NCBI RefSeq assembly: GCF_048594095.1
Contig: NC_132820.1
Location: forward strand, 6,350,001-6,414,000
Source of the DNA: Paramormyrops kingsleyae
Lineage: Eukaryota > Chordata > Actinopteri > Osteoglossiformes > Mormyridae
Length of the DNA: 64,000 bases
Reading direction: 5' to 3'
The position numbers were made by a program, and so were the translations under genes. Shown piece after piece: positions 51,741-64,000 of this stretch (position 1 is its first letter; every line of letters starts with the position of its first letter). Under the pieces are notes generated by a model that was not told the DNA's origin, searched no databases, and saw only the letters and a program-made list of their open reading frames with translations.

Positions 51741-54130
51741 ACACACACGCACACAGTCCAAATACATGCCAAGGTTAATTTTATTTACCTGATGAATATT
51801 TCAGTCATTATTTCCTTGTTTGGTTTGTACATACCGCTACTCAATGACAAATAGGAATACTTTCTTTATGCATGTGGTGATTTGATCTTGCAGGCAGTTT
51901 GTGACTTTTTAATCGTTACTATTTCGGAAATATGGCAGTGAGGTTTTGGTCACTCTTGAGGCGTGTAATAAATCCAGTCTCGGGGCTTCTGGGACACTCG
52001 CTGCACCAAATCTTCCCCTTTAATAACATTTGGAATTATTAATTAGCAGTACTGCTAAGCTGCTCTGGTGACCGGAATGTGTCTCGGACCTTGTAGGGAT
52101 TGTTAAGTGGGTTACACCTGATAAATACTCGTATTTAACAGTTAAACATGATACAAAAGTAAAGAGGGCAGTCGCCCCTTCTACGGGCTTCACAGAAGTA
52201 CTTCCGAAAGCCTTCTTTTCCAAATGAAAAAAAAAAATTGCAAACATCTCATACATATTCCCATCTATCAGGTGCATGATTGTAAATATTGTGTATGTTT
52301 GAGGACTGAAATGAAAAGCAAATTTCCAAAACTCACTCAATGAATTTTTTGTTGGTTTTGAGGCGAGACCACCAATGACCGAAAGACAGGCTCTCTCATC
52401 ATGAAAGAGTATCGGGAACCAGAAGTCGCTCGGTCCTCGTGTAAATCAAATTTCCAAAAGTCACTACATCCACAGAAATATTCCCAAAAATGTATTCCGT
52501 GGACTGAGTGAGTCACCAGAAATTATCTGGGTGTGGAACAAACACCCATGCCAATCATATAAAGTGTACGTTGTCCACCACTGTCAAACATTTTGCACGG
52601 TTGCACCACTATTTTTCACTTTTAATTTTCTCTTACGGTTCCTACCCACTGGCCTCAAGTGACACATTCTATGATTTTTTCTGACCAGCTCTAATGGATA
52701 AAGAACGGCTTCTGAATATATCAGGGTCGCCCTAATTGGTCGATGTCACAATCCCTTATAAGACGAAGGTGACCTACAGGACTGCGCTGTGATATTCCCC
52801 CCCCCCCCTGTTTGAGGGTCCGTGTGAGTTTCAGCTCCTGCTACATCCAGATACTCCATGCTCAATATCCACCGATTATCCAAATATTTAGCCTTACCTG
52901 TCAGACACATTAATAGCCAACGTCAAAACATCTGACTGCATGCTTACTGCTGTATGTGAATGTGCAACGGCAACAGTATTATTGCACATGATAGCTTTAT
53001 TTATAAGATGAAGAACGTGTTGTTTTTTTAAATGCTAATGACAATCGATCAATAAAAAAACGATCGATAAAAAAGTTCAATTGTACGTAAAATAACGAGC
53101 TTTATGTATTTCAGCATAGAATCATTGTTTCGCAGATATAACACGACTTAGCCCTTACTTCCTCAGATTAGTCATATAACTAAAAGTGTAATTACTTCCC
53201 ATTACTACCAAATATGTATAACAAGTGTAGTAATATCAGTTTCTATACTGAAACTTTCCATTAATAACTATTTATATTGCATGACGTCATTTTACATAAG
53301 TTTCAGCTGACTTTGACTAATTAGCAGCACTTTATTATCAGCACTCAAAATAAAAAAATTAATTAATGAGAAAATAAAGCAGGCCACAGTTAGCATGTTG
53401 CTGACACATGTGCTATAGAAGATATTTGGTTTCTCAGCACAACGTGTCACGAAGGCTTCTTGATTAGTCATTAACAAACATTGGGTTTTTGAAGTATTAC
53501 TTTAGCGTGGAAAAAAGTGGGGCAGGTGCCTATTTCATTTCTATATTTATATGTAAACCCCGTGCCCCAATTAGACACACCACTCAAAAAATCAGCACTG
53601 TAAGTGCGTAAAGGAGAGCGTAGCTTCTTTTTATCAGCATGTAAATATGGCACAGCTAGACAGAAATTAAACGACAAGACATTCGGTGAATCCAATATGA
53701 AGCCATTTTCAAAGGTGTGGAATTATTATCCAGCAAAAGCATAAAAACGAATTTCTGTCCCATTACAAATCTTACTGAGCAACTTGGAAAAACTTACGGG
53801 TAAAAACAATAAAGTCACATTTAGTGAACTAATAGTAGCTGGCTTGGTAGCTACACTGGAAAGCGAGCAAAAATGGCAAAGAGTGCAAATACAATTTATA
53901 AAGTACTGAGAGTGTTTGTAGCAGCTAATAATGCTTCAAATAATGTAACAATGAAATAAATTTCTCAATTTTTAATGTAATAAAGTTTGATAATATAACA
54001 ACTGATCAATAATGTAACAACTCGTCACACAATCAGCAAAACGTTATTGTGTTCTTGGTTCAGAAAATCTCTTACATTATTGCCCAGTTATAACATTTGC
54101 AACTTTTATTACATTAAGAATGTAAAAATT

Positions 54131-54236
54131 ATTACGTTGTTGGCAGTAATTACGTTATTGGCAGTTATTGCATTATTGGCAGTAATTACATTATTGGCAG
54201 TAATTACATTATTGGCAGTTATTGCATTATTGGTAG
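54131..54236. repeat. 18-bp tandem repeat, about 6 copies
   Basis: TTGGCAGTAATTACATTA and TTGGCAGTTATTGCATTA variants alternate at 18-bp spacing, giving a possible 36-bp higher-order unit. The open frame (Leu/Ala/Val/Ile-rich) follows from the repeat. Confidence 0.88.
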
Positions 54237-54410
54237 CTACAAGTGTCAATAACAAGAAAACCGACGTAAAAAATGCCCCAATTACAGATAACCTGGTAGA
54301 TCTTCTGTCTATATCTGCGTGATGACATGCCGGTATCCAGCAAACCTCAGAGGGAGGTGTTTAGTGCACCGCTCAACTGCAGTCCAGCACCTGGTGGGGA
54401 GGGGGGGGGG

Positions 54411-54593
54411 CAATCTTATCTGCAAAGGGCCGCTGTGTATGCAGGTTTCTGGGATAACCTTTAGGTCAGCTGTTCAAACCCAGGTGTGAGCACTCTTCAG
54501 CCAATCAGTCCTCTAATTAGTAATCTAAATAGGGAGTTGCAGAGAAAACCTGCATACACAGAGGCCCTTTCTGGATAAAATCGGCCACCCCTG
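54411..54593. mobile_element. Second copy of the 5328-type hAT-like MITE
   Basis: From CAATCTTATCTGCAAAGGGC through GGTCAGCTGTTCAAACCCAG and CAGCCAATCAGTCCTCTAAT to TCGGCCACCCCTG it aligns with 5340-5520. The left CAGGGG end has been replaced by a G run, so the target duplication cannot be read. Confidence 0.82.
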
Positions 54594-54644
54594 ACCTTGT
54601 GTGTCTGCTGTGTGTGTTCAGATTTTTATAAAATTGACTTTTCC

Positions 54645-54935
54645 ATTATTGTACCCATAATGTAATAAAAACCTGTTATTTTCACATTGTGGGATAATTT
54701 CTTTCAGTCTCCACAGGGAGAAACTCAATTTGATAAAAATCTTTGACTGTAATCAAAAAACTACAAAGTCTTGTATTTTGTTTGATTACTTATGGTTAAG
54801 GTTAGGGCTGGGTAGGGGATAAGGTTGTCATTGTTGGGATTAGGGTTTTTCCCATAGAGATGAATGGACGGTCCCCACAAAGATATTAATACAATTGTAT
54901 GTGTGTGTGTGTGTGCACGGGCGTGTGTGTGCACA
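54645..54935 (+). mobile_element. Dispersed repeat ending GGTCCCCACAAAGATA plus TG run, copy 1
   Basis: AATAAAAACCTGTTATTTTC, GTCTCCACAGGGAGAAACTC, ACTACAAAGTCTTG and GGACGGTCCCCACAAAGATA occur in the same order as at 56868-57127. This copy also holds a TTAGGG-like stretch at 54798-54847. It ends in a TG microsatellite. The class is unknown. Confidence 0.65.
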
Positions 54936-56867
54936 TAGTAAAACACATACATAGACACACATGAATATTTACACACACACTTATTTTAGCTGCTAAAATT
55001 TTCAGAGAATTCTCCTCTGCCTTGATTGAGAAAATCATGGGTTCTAGCTTGCGTAAATGCTTTAATGATTAAACGAGTGTTTTGTCGTTAATTTGAAAGA
55101 TGTCTGATGCCTCACCAGATAAACATCGCGGATAGCTCAGGACCTACGGCCGTAAAAGTACAATCCATTTCGGAGATAAATGATGACGCAAGTCCAACAT
55201 AAAATGGACAATACGGGAGAATAAGGTACAAATGCTGGTAACCTCCCCCCCCCCCCCCCTTTATAAGGAGGCTTGGTTAAAGCAGGTGTGGGCACAGTGT
55301 CATTTTTCACCTCTGGGCACCAGCCGGGTGACACTGAGCCAGTCCTATGCCACAGTCACTTACCAAATCATTTGCATGCCAGCATCCGCGGTTCACACGC
55401 TCCGAGATCAGAGCGAGCCCCGCCGGGGGGCTGAAGGTTCCCCAAGCTGATTATGCCCGTACAGCATCTCATCGCACATACCTTCGGTATTCATGGGGGG
55501 GGGAGAGAAGCGGCAAATTGCAGGACATTCACAGGAGCCTGTCACACCAGCACGGCATGTTAGGTTTTTAACGTGTTTTTTCTTGTCAATTAATCCCAGC
55601 AGTGCTCAGATGCGCAAAACTTACTGCTCCATATGCTACATTTATAACCTACTGTACCAAGTAAACTATTGACAATAAGGTAGCAAAATGATCATGTTTT
55701 CCCTTATATAACAATCCCCGACTTATGTCAGACTGAAAAATATGGAACTGGAAGCGATCTCTTACACACATATATGCACACAAAGACACACACGTAAATC
55801 TGCATCAGTGTGCAGTATATTTGCCTCAAAATGCAATGTTTATTAGCTTGCAAAAATCATCACGACCACATTATAAATCAGGATGTTCAAATTTAAATTA
55901 GGATAACTTTTTGAATGGAGTGAAATATTGGTATTATCTGTAATGTTACAATTCTTATTTTCATTTCTACAGGAAAAAAATAAATAAATACTGACATAAA
56001 GACTGAAGCCGGCTCGAAACAAACGTGCATCAGGGCACCTGCCCAAAACTCAACTCTCTGCCGACAACCTGGCAGCCATAGGCTGCAAAACAATATTGGT
56101 CAGCTCCACACTACTGAGAGAGAAATTCATCTGGGAAATTTGGGGATAAGCTTCCAGAATCATACACCTTCACATTCTATCTGAAACTGCATGAATGAGT
56201 GGGTTCGATTTAGTGTTGATAAAGTAAATGTGTGTCACCTTTCAGTATAAAGTGTGCCTAACCCTTAAGGTGATTTAATTCCCATAAAGATTGTCCCTGA
56301 GCCTAACCTGTTTTTCCTTCCGTAAAATCGGAGTTTTTGAGTTGGCTAATCCCTGATCTGTGCTAGGGGCAACATCATTCTGAACTCAAAGGACAAACCG
56401 AAGTTTGGACTAGCACAAAAATACCCGATATAAGCAATAAAACTGCAGAAGGTAGCATGAAACTCACACGCCACATCTGATGCGGAAATAATGTCGATAT
56501 GACAGCTTTGTTAGATATTTCTTTATACAGCACGAAAAATGTTATACCTTTCAAAACACCAATATGCCTACAAAAATAATCAAAAATGTGAAAGCTTAAA
56601 ATATAAAAATATATGGTGTACATATGGTGCTACATATATAGATTTATATCGTCATTTCATTTGATATGTAGTGTGGAATTAGTGCCAGCATGGCACTGTT
56701 GCATCACACCTCTGGGACCAGCGGAGTTAATTGTCGTATAATAATTGTTAATTGGATAATGATTGCTAATTGGTGGGGACAGTGTGTGGCTGCTGCTGCA
56801 CCTTGATCGGACTGCCACTGGTTGGCAGAGGGACGTCACTGGGCCCTTAATCAGCTCCCGCCTTCTT

Positions 56868-57127
56868 TCCCTTGTGGGGACCGAAAAACTCTCCCCACAT
56901 TGCGATAAAAACTTGTTATTTTGACCTTGTGGCGACATAGTTTCAAGTCTCCACAAGGGGAAACTCAATTTTATATAAAAAATCTGTGACTGCAATAAAA
57001 AAAAACTACAAATGTCAAAAATCTTTTTTTTTTGTTTTAGTTTTGTTACTTATGGTTGATGCCCATAGAAATAAATGGACGGTCCCCACAAAGATATGAG
57101 TACAAACATGTGTCTGTGTGTGTGTGT
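56868..57127 (+). mobile_element. Dispersed repeat ending GGTCCCCACAAAGATA plus TG run, copy 2
   Basis: CCCTTGTGGGGACCGAAAAA, GATAAAAACTTGTTATTTTG, CCACAAGGGGAAACTCAATT and GGACGGTCCCCACAAAGATA match copy 1 at 54645-54935 in order and orientation. The CTTGTGGGGACC start and GGTCCCCACAAAG near the end are inverse, so it may be a DNA transposon derivative with internal TIR-like ends. Confidence 0.65.
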
Positions 57128-59614
57128 TCCAAGGACAGCCCAACCCTGTTTTCAGCTTTGGATGGATGGATGGATGGACAGATAGAGATATTTACGTCAG
57201 ATAAAGGAGATAAGGCCAAAATGTCATATTTATGGAATCTAGGCAACAATATAACTGCTTGTATGTAATATATTGCATTTTTTAAATTCCACTCAGTTAA
57301 AACACATTTCTTGGTGTTTGTTTTTCTTTCATTGGCAATTGTGTTTGTCTGCTTGTAAATCACTGCTGTCAGAGACCAGAGAAAATGAGGAATGAAAAAT
57401 GAAATGTTTTAATTAAAATTAAACAGGGGGAGGATGAACAGGGATAAGTGACCAGAGAGGATCCTGACAGCTAGCCAGCAGGAAGCAGACTGCAGATATC
57501 ACTACCTAAAAAGTGTTTCTAAGTGGTGGAACAATTACGGCTTGTTCATTATCTTTTCTCCGCCGCTTTAATTTCTTCAGCTTGTTGGAGAACATGAAAG
57601 GGAACCAAACAGAGGTTATTTTCTAGTGAAACACATATCCTTGCTCTTTCTTTCACCAGTTATCTGGAGTTTGGTTTGTTTTCAAATGCACAGATGGGAC
57701 CAGCGGGGAACCAAAGGGTGTTGTTCTCTGCGGTTCCTTTCATCAGATTTTCCCTGTTGTCCGGTTCCCATTGGCCTCACAACATATTTACATGCGTTGT
57801 GAATTCCATTTCCCTACATTTCTACAGCTCCCCCATTTACTACAATGAATGTTTTATTTGCACTTGAGGGTAAGTACATTGCTGAAGGGTACAAGAAGAA
57901 CTCCCCATGCAGAACCTTCAGGTCCAGCTGAATTAACCACTGGATTACCTGGAGCTCAAGATGAAAATTACTACTGGAAAGATTTTTTTTTTTTCCCATC
58001 TTTTATACTACTGTTGAAATTCTGTTTTTTGAATATCAGCTGTTTTGTTGATGTTGGTGGAAATCCCCAAGCTAATATTATCCATGCTTCCCTATTTTAA
58101 CCCTTTTATTTCATCGATTATTAAGAGAAAATTTTACAAGGTGACCTACTGCTGGACCAACAGTATCTCATAGCTAACTATCCAAATCCTGAATTTAAAT
58201 TAGGTTATAAATGATTAATGTGCAGGTGTGTATTAGGTGGGAGCAAGAAACATATTATTCCATTTAGTTTCACTTTTGTTTAGTATTTTGATAGAAATAT
58301 TAATATCATATTTAGCTAACAAATGTAACGCTAATTTGTTATCATCAGTTAAATTACATAATGCCCTTTGTGACAGCTGCAATTAGCTACAAACTTCAGT
58401 TCTTGTTACACATGGCTAGTCGCATTGCCAGGTGGTAGATAATGTGCTTCAACAAAAATCTATCATATTGCAAATGGACGTTCGCGGATTTGTGACATTT
58501 ACGCGTACATATTTCATTCTTTCGTCAATTCACGACAATTCACAAAAGAGTTGTATATAAGAATACACGTTTCACTGTAGTTTGACATGGATAAAAGTTT
58601 ATTACCTGCCAGATGGCAATTTAAACAATGTTTACTTAATGCAAATGAGAAGAAAAGACGGTACACCTTTTTATCGTAAAATCCCCACAGAATGCAAGGT
58701 GGGGGAAAAAAAACAGACATGAAATAAATGAAATTCAGTGGGGCTGCCAAATAACCCCCCCCCCCCCCCAACCAAAACCTAGTCCATGTTTCAAATTTAC
58801 AATCAAGCAAAATAATGAAACACGTTTCACTCCGATGTCTTTTGAAGTCCTCAATCCCCTCAGTTTCACTAAGAAAGTGGTTCTTTGGATGGCACGCCCT
58901 TTACATAGTGGTCTGTGTGACCTTGACAGGAGTCGGGTTTCAGAGAAGCCTTTACCTAAGGCTATAAACAATATTTTCCACTCATTTTCTTCAACCCTCA
59001 CCACTCCCCTGACATATGCTGGAGTAGAAAACAGAGGTAACAGAGCCTACAGCCAAGCCGACTGGATAGCCACGATTACCACCCTGGGTCTTCAAGGTCA
59101 GAGTGTCACCAGGAAGCGATTCTGTCTCCAAACTGGGCTCATTCGGAGACTTCAGCATGCTTTTAGCGGCGTAGAGGTTATTTAAACACCTGTTCTGCAT
59201 TCATCATTTATATATGCACTTCATTCAAACTCATTTTATCTTTTACAGAGAAAAAAAATGGAAAAGCAAATACCAATACGACTTATGTCAGTGAATAAAA
59301 TGCTTTTGTTTTGAAATAGACTTTTTGAATCTGGGGGTAATGACTGGTGATATGTAGTCAAATTTTCAGGTACACTCAACTCCACAGATGTCCAGTGCTA
59401 AATAGTTTGACATTAATACCAGATTTTATTCCTTAACTCAAGAACTTAATCCCAATCCTCAAAAGTATAGAACATCCCACTGGATGGGTAGGGATCCTAT
59501 CTACAGGACTCAGTAAATATATACAGACATGACCAATTAAAGACTGTACTCTCTCATACTAAACACAACAAGCTGCCAAAATATTACCTCACAAAAGCAT
59601 AGCATGTGAATCCT

Positions 59615-59891
59615 GCTCATCGGAGTTACTTACATAAAAATGCAAAACAAAAAATGATTGGTTCAGAAACACAACCAATCAGGCCGTAGAGGAGGTGGGA
59701 CCAAGACATCTAATTAGTTGGCCCGCCTACTCCTGTTGCTTGGACCCACCTCCTCTGCAATCTGATTGGTTCTCTCTCTGGACCAATCATTTTTTGGTCT
59801 GCCCTCAGAACATTTTTGTTTAAGTACATTTACATTACATTTACAGCTTTTAGCAGATGAAGTAAAGGAAGTAAAACCCCCCATGAACATG
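59615..59891. mobile_element. 16971-type MITE with nested insertion
   Basis: Left part AGTTACTTACATAAAAATGC and right part CCTCAGAACATTTTTGTTTA are inverse, as in the copy at 16971. Between 59827 and 59868 lies a foreign piece (CATTTACATTACATTTACAG) flanked by AAGTA on each side, after which the MITE end resumes as AAAACCCCCCATGAAC. The inserted piece resembles the start of the repeat at 43745. Confidence 0.72.
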
Positions 59892-60050
59892 AATTCTTCT
59901 GAAGTAGCCGACTGCAACCAATGACATCACTACTATAAATCTCTGTTTAGTTGTATTAAGATAATAGAACAGAATTTAAGTTTTACAGAGCACTTATACA
60001 AAGGAATATAGAAGAACAAAGAACAGGTATGTCAGTTGTGTATACACACA

Positions 60051-60051
60051 A

Positions 60052-60141
<90 letters not shown>

Positions 60142-60155
60142 CATACATACATACA
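60051..60155. repeat. Compound TG / (TA)37 / CATA microsatellite
   Basis: A short TG run leads into about 74 bp of pure TA (60064-60137), then about five ACAT units. Pure TA of this length can extrude cruciforms and is prone to length error. Confidence 0.95.
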
Positions 60156-61617
60156 CAGTATATATATGCACATATTTTATATGTTTCCTTCAGGGGCAAA
60201 TTTAGCGTCCCTTTTCCTGGCTGATCGATGCGGATTTGCTCGCAGTGACTGTCACTTGCCAGCTTGTTCATTTCAGGGCAAGATTATGTGTTTTTCAGCT
60301 CAATTTATAGTAATTTGTGGGATGCAGATGCTTGAATTACCAAGTGATGCTGTCTGTGTAAAGAGAGCTTTCACAGCGCACCTCAATGCCTTACAGTTAT
60401 CAGCAAAAACATTGGAAGACAAAATGAAAAACATAATTAGAATCTTTAGACTATTCTGATATAAAACGCACAGCTAGTTTCTACAGCAAACATGACTTTA
60501 ACTTTATAAACAACTCAGTCAAGGGCGGTTGTGTCTAATGATATGTAGCTATGATCACAATAATCTAGTAAAAGCAATTTTATGGATTTTTTCCCCCACC
60601 ATGATTATCAATTTTAAATGTGTTATCCCATCCAGGCTTGATAAACTGTCTTCCGTGTTTTAAATCACAATTCCTAATAAATTTCACGCCCTTGTTTATG
60701 AGCGCGAGTACATCAGTCACCTGTACGTATATCTGTTGATTTGATTCCGTTTTCTAACCAAGATGATTATCGGCCGTTCAAAGGACTTTCGGGTGAACAG
60801 TGATAATTCCGGTCGTATGGGAAAGGGCATGTTGTGTCGTACCTTTGGCTATGACTCAATGACCCCTGTGAATCATTGTTTATACAGAAGTGAATCAGGT
60901 GGGAGGAATTTTAAATTTCGACATGTAACTGACTGAGCCTCGCACAGGTGATTCATGCGCTTTGTGCACTTCATATGGCGCAAGACAAATCCCATAAAAG
61001 ACAGAGAGAACATTGCTAAGGAGGCGATGTTTTGCGGTGATAGTGGGGGTGGAGGACTTGATAAGCAAAATCCTTCATTTTGGCTACCGCAGTACTAGTT
61101 GCGAATTAAGTAACATTTACTAGTCTTTGGTAAGCTTCTCTCCTTAAACTGCTTATCAGCAAAAACCACTAGGGTAGTGCAATACATTTCTTAATAGCCA
61201 CTGTGAAGTGACACTAATAGATACAAAATAACAAATGTTAGTAATAAATGTAAATATATGAAAATCTGCGGTTCTATTCGGATGATAAATATCTGAGATG
61301 GGTCCACGTAATCAGCTCTGAGGATTCCAAGAGCTACATATTTACTGAATCCAGTCTCTTTTTATAACCATGCCATTGCTCATTGGTTGTAGAACAGACT
61401 ATTTATCTTAATTGTGAGGATGAAATGTCTCGGGGTGAATTCGGATTATGCAGACACTGGCTTATTTTTTGTAAGATCACATACTGTAAAGCATGCAAAT
61501 CGCCCCAATCTGGAACTCCTGGTAACCGGGCCTAAGGGCCACCAATCATATGGGGCAGTCTGGTTGATGGGTGCTGGAGAAGGATCCAAATGCAAATGAT
61601 TGCTTGCAGAGTCACAG

Positions 61618-61765
61618 ACAGGGGCGGGGCCACAGGGGCACTGGACCCAGCTAAAAGCTGATTGGTCCCCAGAGTGCCCCCTCCCCTGTCACTCGCTAAT
61701 TCAAAACATATGATTGGCTAATGATAATGTCGGCCCCTCTGTATAAATTATGGCCCCTCTTATGC
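61618..61765. repeat. Possible dispersed GC-rich repeat fragment
   Basis: GGGGCGGGGCCACAGGGGCA and GATTGGTCCCCAGAGTGCCC, then GGCCCCTCTGTATAAATTAT and GGCCCCTCTTATG, look like pieces of a common fish repeat of the form 'GGGGCGTGGCC...GGCCCCTC'. Assignment is tentative. Confidence 0.35.
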
Positions 61766-61994
61766 TCGCCTACTGTAAAATACTTTCTAGAATGACCGCT
61801 AGTTGGTTCAGCCCCAAGGGGAAGCAAGAACCAAGCCATGGTACTAAAAGACAAAGTAAGGAAGCATACGGCACTGGCTCAATGTTAACAGTTTAATTAA
61901 TATTAATCAGTTTAATACTAGCAGCAGCATAGCCAGGGAAGTCAAGAAGTTAGCAACACTCAGGGATACGCACTGAACACACGCATTGCAGGGG

Positions 61995-62100
61995 CTGCCA
62001 AGTCTCACGCATTTGGCGTGACACTCGCGCTCTCTGACCGTCGCGCAAGAAATCTTACGGCAAATCTATATTAAGTCAAAACATTCGTTACAAAATAGGT
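61995..62100 (+). repeat. Dispersed repeat, copy 2 of 2 (CGCAAGAAATCTTAC family)
   Basis: AAGTCTCACGCATTTGGCGT, GACACTCGCGCTCTCTGACC and CGCAAGAAATCTTACGGCAA match 43455-43560 in order. The family is not identified. Confidence 0.6.
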
Positions 62101-63615
62101 GCCATCCATTACCTTTTTTTGTCTAGGGCCCGAAAATAAGATACCGCCACTTTTTCAGACGTCTTTTGAGAAAAGAGAGAAAAAAAATAAGTCTTATATT
62201 GGGGCTAACATGCTAGTTCTAAATCACAAACGCAGACACGAGGAGAGCAAAGCCAGATACTCGCAGAATGAAGACACTGAGCCTTTGTGTAAAGCTGGGG
62301 CTCAGTGCATATTGAGCCAGGGACTTCGGTTTGTAGGTGTCACAGGTGAAATGAATGTGTTATATTGAAAGCATCGTATTTTACGGTGTCCGTCCAGAGA
62401 AAATAATCCCGTGTGTATTTGTGTGGTTTGAGCGTTATATCCAAGGCAGCCTATTGTTATTGAAACCAAGGTAACCAAACTTAATGCTTGAGGTTTTAAG
62501 GTAGAATAAAGTAACTGATGAACGCAGTAGAAGGAAGATGATTAAAATAACAACACTATGCTTGATCTATGATCCTAACAAGGTCTCCTGTCACATGATA
62601 GTTTTGCTGGCTGTTGTGTGGCTCTGTTGGGATTTTCCCGAGACGCCATGTTGTTGGGAGGGTGAGGCTGCATCGCCGAAGATGATGAAGGCTATTCGGA
62701 GTCCCAGATCCGACGCTGAGATGGTGACTTGGCCACAAGCTGAGGTCCGGATGACTTTATAAAGGACGGTAATCATTAGCACAACACAGAGCAGCGCTAC
62801 GGAGCTGTATGATGTCAGGAGGGGCCGTCGCCAAGGTGACGGCGGGGGGGGGGGGAGGGAGGAAGTGTCCTTATCAAAATAGTCGCAGTAGGGCGAGCGG
62901 TATAACGCGGGAGCCGTTTATCTGGATTATAATGAGTTACGGAAGATAAAAAGGGCCTCATTTGCCGTCCGTATATGATCTCAGCAGGAAACATCGCAGT
63001 GTGGGCCCAGTGTGTCCAGTTCCTGCTGCAGGGTGTATGAGTATTTAGCTGAGCAGGCTATACTCTGGCTTACCAGTGAGGTGGTGTAAAATCACACGGG
63101 GCCAAAACAATGATCCACACGGGAGATTTTGTCCTTCAACGTGTGACTGTGTGGCAGCAGCAACCCTAAAACACCATACTCCTGATTTAATTTGGAAGTT
63201 ACAAAGTCAGGGGACGGGGGCGTCTCTTTGACTGGCCAGAACACACACTTCCATCCTGTGAAGTTCCTGTGAAGGTTCCTACTCCAGTACTGCATGCATG
63301 CGTTCCTGGGCCTTCACTGGTAGCTCAGCCCAGCTAAACTTGCGCCTAGTTGACTCCTTGACAGCATGATTTTTTTTTTCTAATGTGGATATTTGCCTCA
63401 CTTGTAAGTCACATTAGACAAAAGATTCAGCTAAATATGCCAAATACAGACTTTTAAAAAAAATAATAAAATTGTTTTTTTTTTTACCATTCAGGTTCAC
63501 TGGACAAGAAAAAAAAGTCTTCAGTCAGGTTCAAGTTGAGATCTGGGGCCCCAACTGTGACATATTTTATCTCGCTGTCCATTAGGGGGAAGCCGAAAGC
63601 AGCCTGTGCTTCTAC

Positions 63616-63680
63616 GAAGCAGCGTGAAGCAGCGTGAAGCAGCGTGAAGCAGCGTGAAGCAGCGTGAAGCAGCGTGAAGC
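63616..63680. repeat. 10-bp tandem repeat, 6.5 copies
   Basis: GAAGCAGCGT is repeated six times perfectly, followed by a final GAAGC. Confidence 0.97.
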
Positions 63681-64000
63681 GGACGGCTCCCTGAGGCATA
63701 AAAGGAGTTTCAAAAAGTCCTTAATTTTTCATATTTCCCCTCATCATACCTCTACCATTTAGTTAATATCATCCACCCCCTCCGTCCTCTGCCTTGACTT
63801 TTCAAGTTGTGTAACATAGTTTGTACTCCTCGACAGTGATTGATGGGCTTTCCGGGAAATAAGAAAGCGATGAGCTGGAGAAATATCGTACAATTATATA
63901 CAACCGCAGTAATGATGTATCACTTTTGGAAGGCAGCCTTTAACAACTTAATTCTAATTATGTTTACTTGTGAAGGCACTGTATATCATAGCATGTGTGT

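Larger units (their letters stand above)
29401..64000. other. Gene-poor intergenic region downstream of gabrb2
   Basis: No frame in this 34.6 kb shows a recognisable protein domain, a chain of splice-compatible exons, or an RNA gene. The longest frames lie over tandem repeats (36.0-36.7 and 50.7-51.65 kb) or MITEs. Repeats and candidate regulatory stretches are listed separately. The unlisted pieces (about 30.2-31.2, 31.4-33.4, 37.7-38.2, 38.5-41.5, 41.7-43.4, 45.1-45.9, 46.1-48.3, 49.2-50.7, 51.8-54.1, 55.0-56.8, 57.2-59.6, 60.2-61.6 and 62.1-63.6 kb) show AT-rich unique-looking sequence with short homopolymer runs. In human, GABRB2 also faces a large gene-poor interval on its 3' side before ATP10B (recalled). 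Confidence 0.6.

Noticed and set aside
59714..59917. 67-residue minus-strand frame
   Set aside because: It falls entirely within a MITE with a nested insertion.
60032..60459. Frames made of Tyr-Ile repeats
   Set aside because: They translate the TA microsatellite.

Overview
The window is vertebrate nuclear DNA, almost certainly from a ray-finned (probably teleost) fish. The evidence is a split GABA-A receptor gene with canonical GT/AG introns, set among short hAT-like and palindromic MITEs, tRNA-derived SINEs of a V-SINE type, and many micro- and minisatellites. Nothing bacterial, viral or operon-like is present.

The only protein-coding gene I can support is the 3' part of a GABA-A receptor beta subunit on the + strand, best called gabrb2. 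The window opens inside the intron before the Cys-loop exon. Coding exons lie at 5631-5713 (Cys-loop), 14823-14960 (agonist-site loops), 18084-18236 (loop C and TM1), 21270-21514 (TM2, TM3 and start of the cytoplasmic loop), 22905-23045 (an in-frame 47-residue cassette candidate) and 24103-24450 (rest of the loop, TM4, stop). The five core exons join in frame to 321 residues, the length expected for this part of the short human beta-2 isoform (from memory of the family). The loop that begins MDPHENILLS identifies beta-2 rather than beta-1 or beta-3. Together these exons encode the second half of one chloride-channel subunit.

From 24451 to roughly 29.4 kb the sequence is AT-rich 3' UTR or 3' flank with several possible poly(A) signals. 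From about 29.4 kb to the end I find no credible gene. This 34 kb looks like a gene desert with interspersed repeats, several striking tandem arrays (33-bp G-rich array at 36.0-36.7 kb, 30-bp array at 37.1 kb, 45-bp array at 50.7-51.7 kb), a CpG-rich island near 34.0-34.6 kb and AT-rich stretches that resemble conserved enhancers. In tetrapods the region 3' of GABRB2 is also gene-poor, so this layout is plausible.

The best leads are the 47-residue cassette exon in the receptor's M3-M4 loop, the isolated CpG island beside enhancer-like sequence at 34-35 kb, a 77-bp perfect inverted repeat beside a seven-copy 50-bp array in intron 5, and two large homogenised minisatellites. I see no clearly new biological system.
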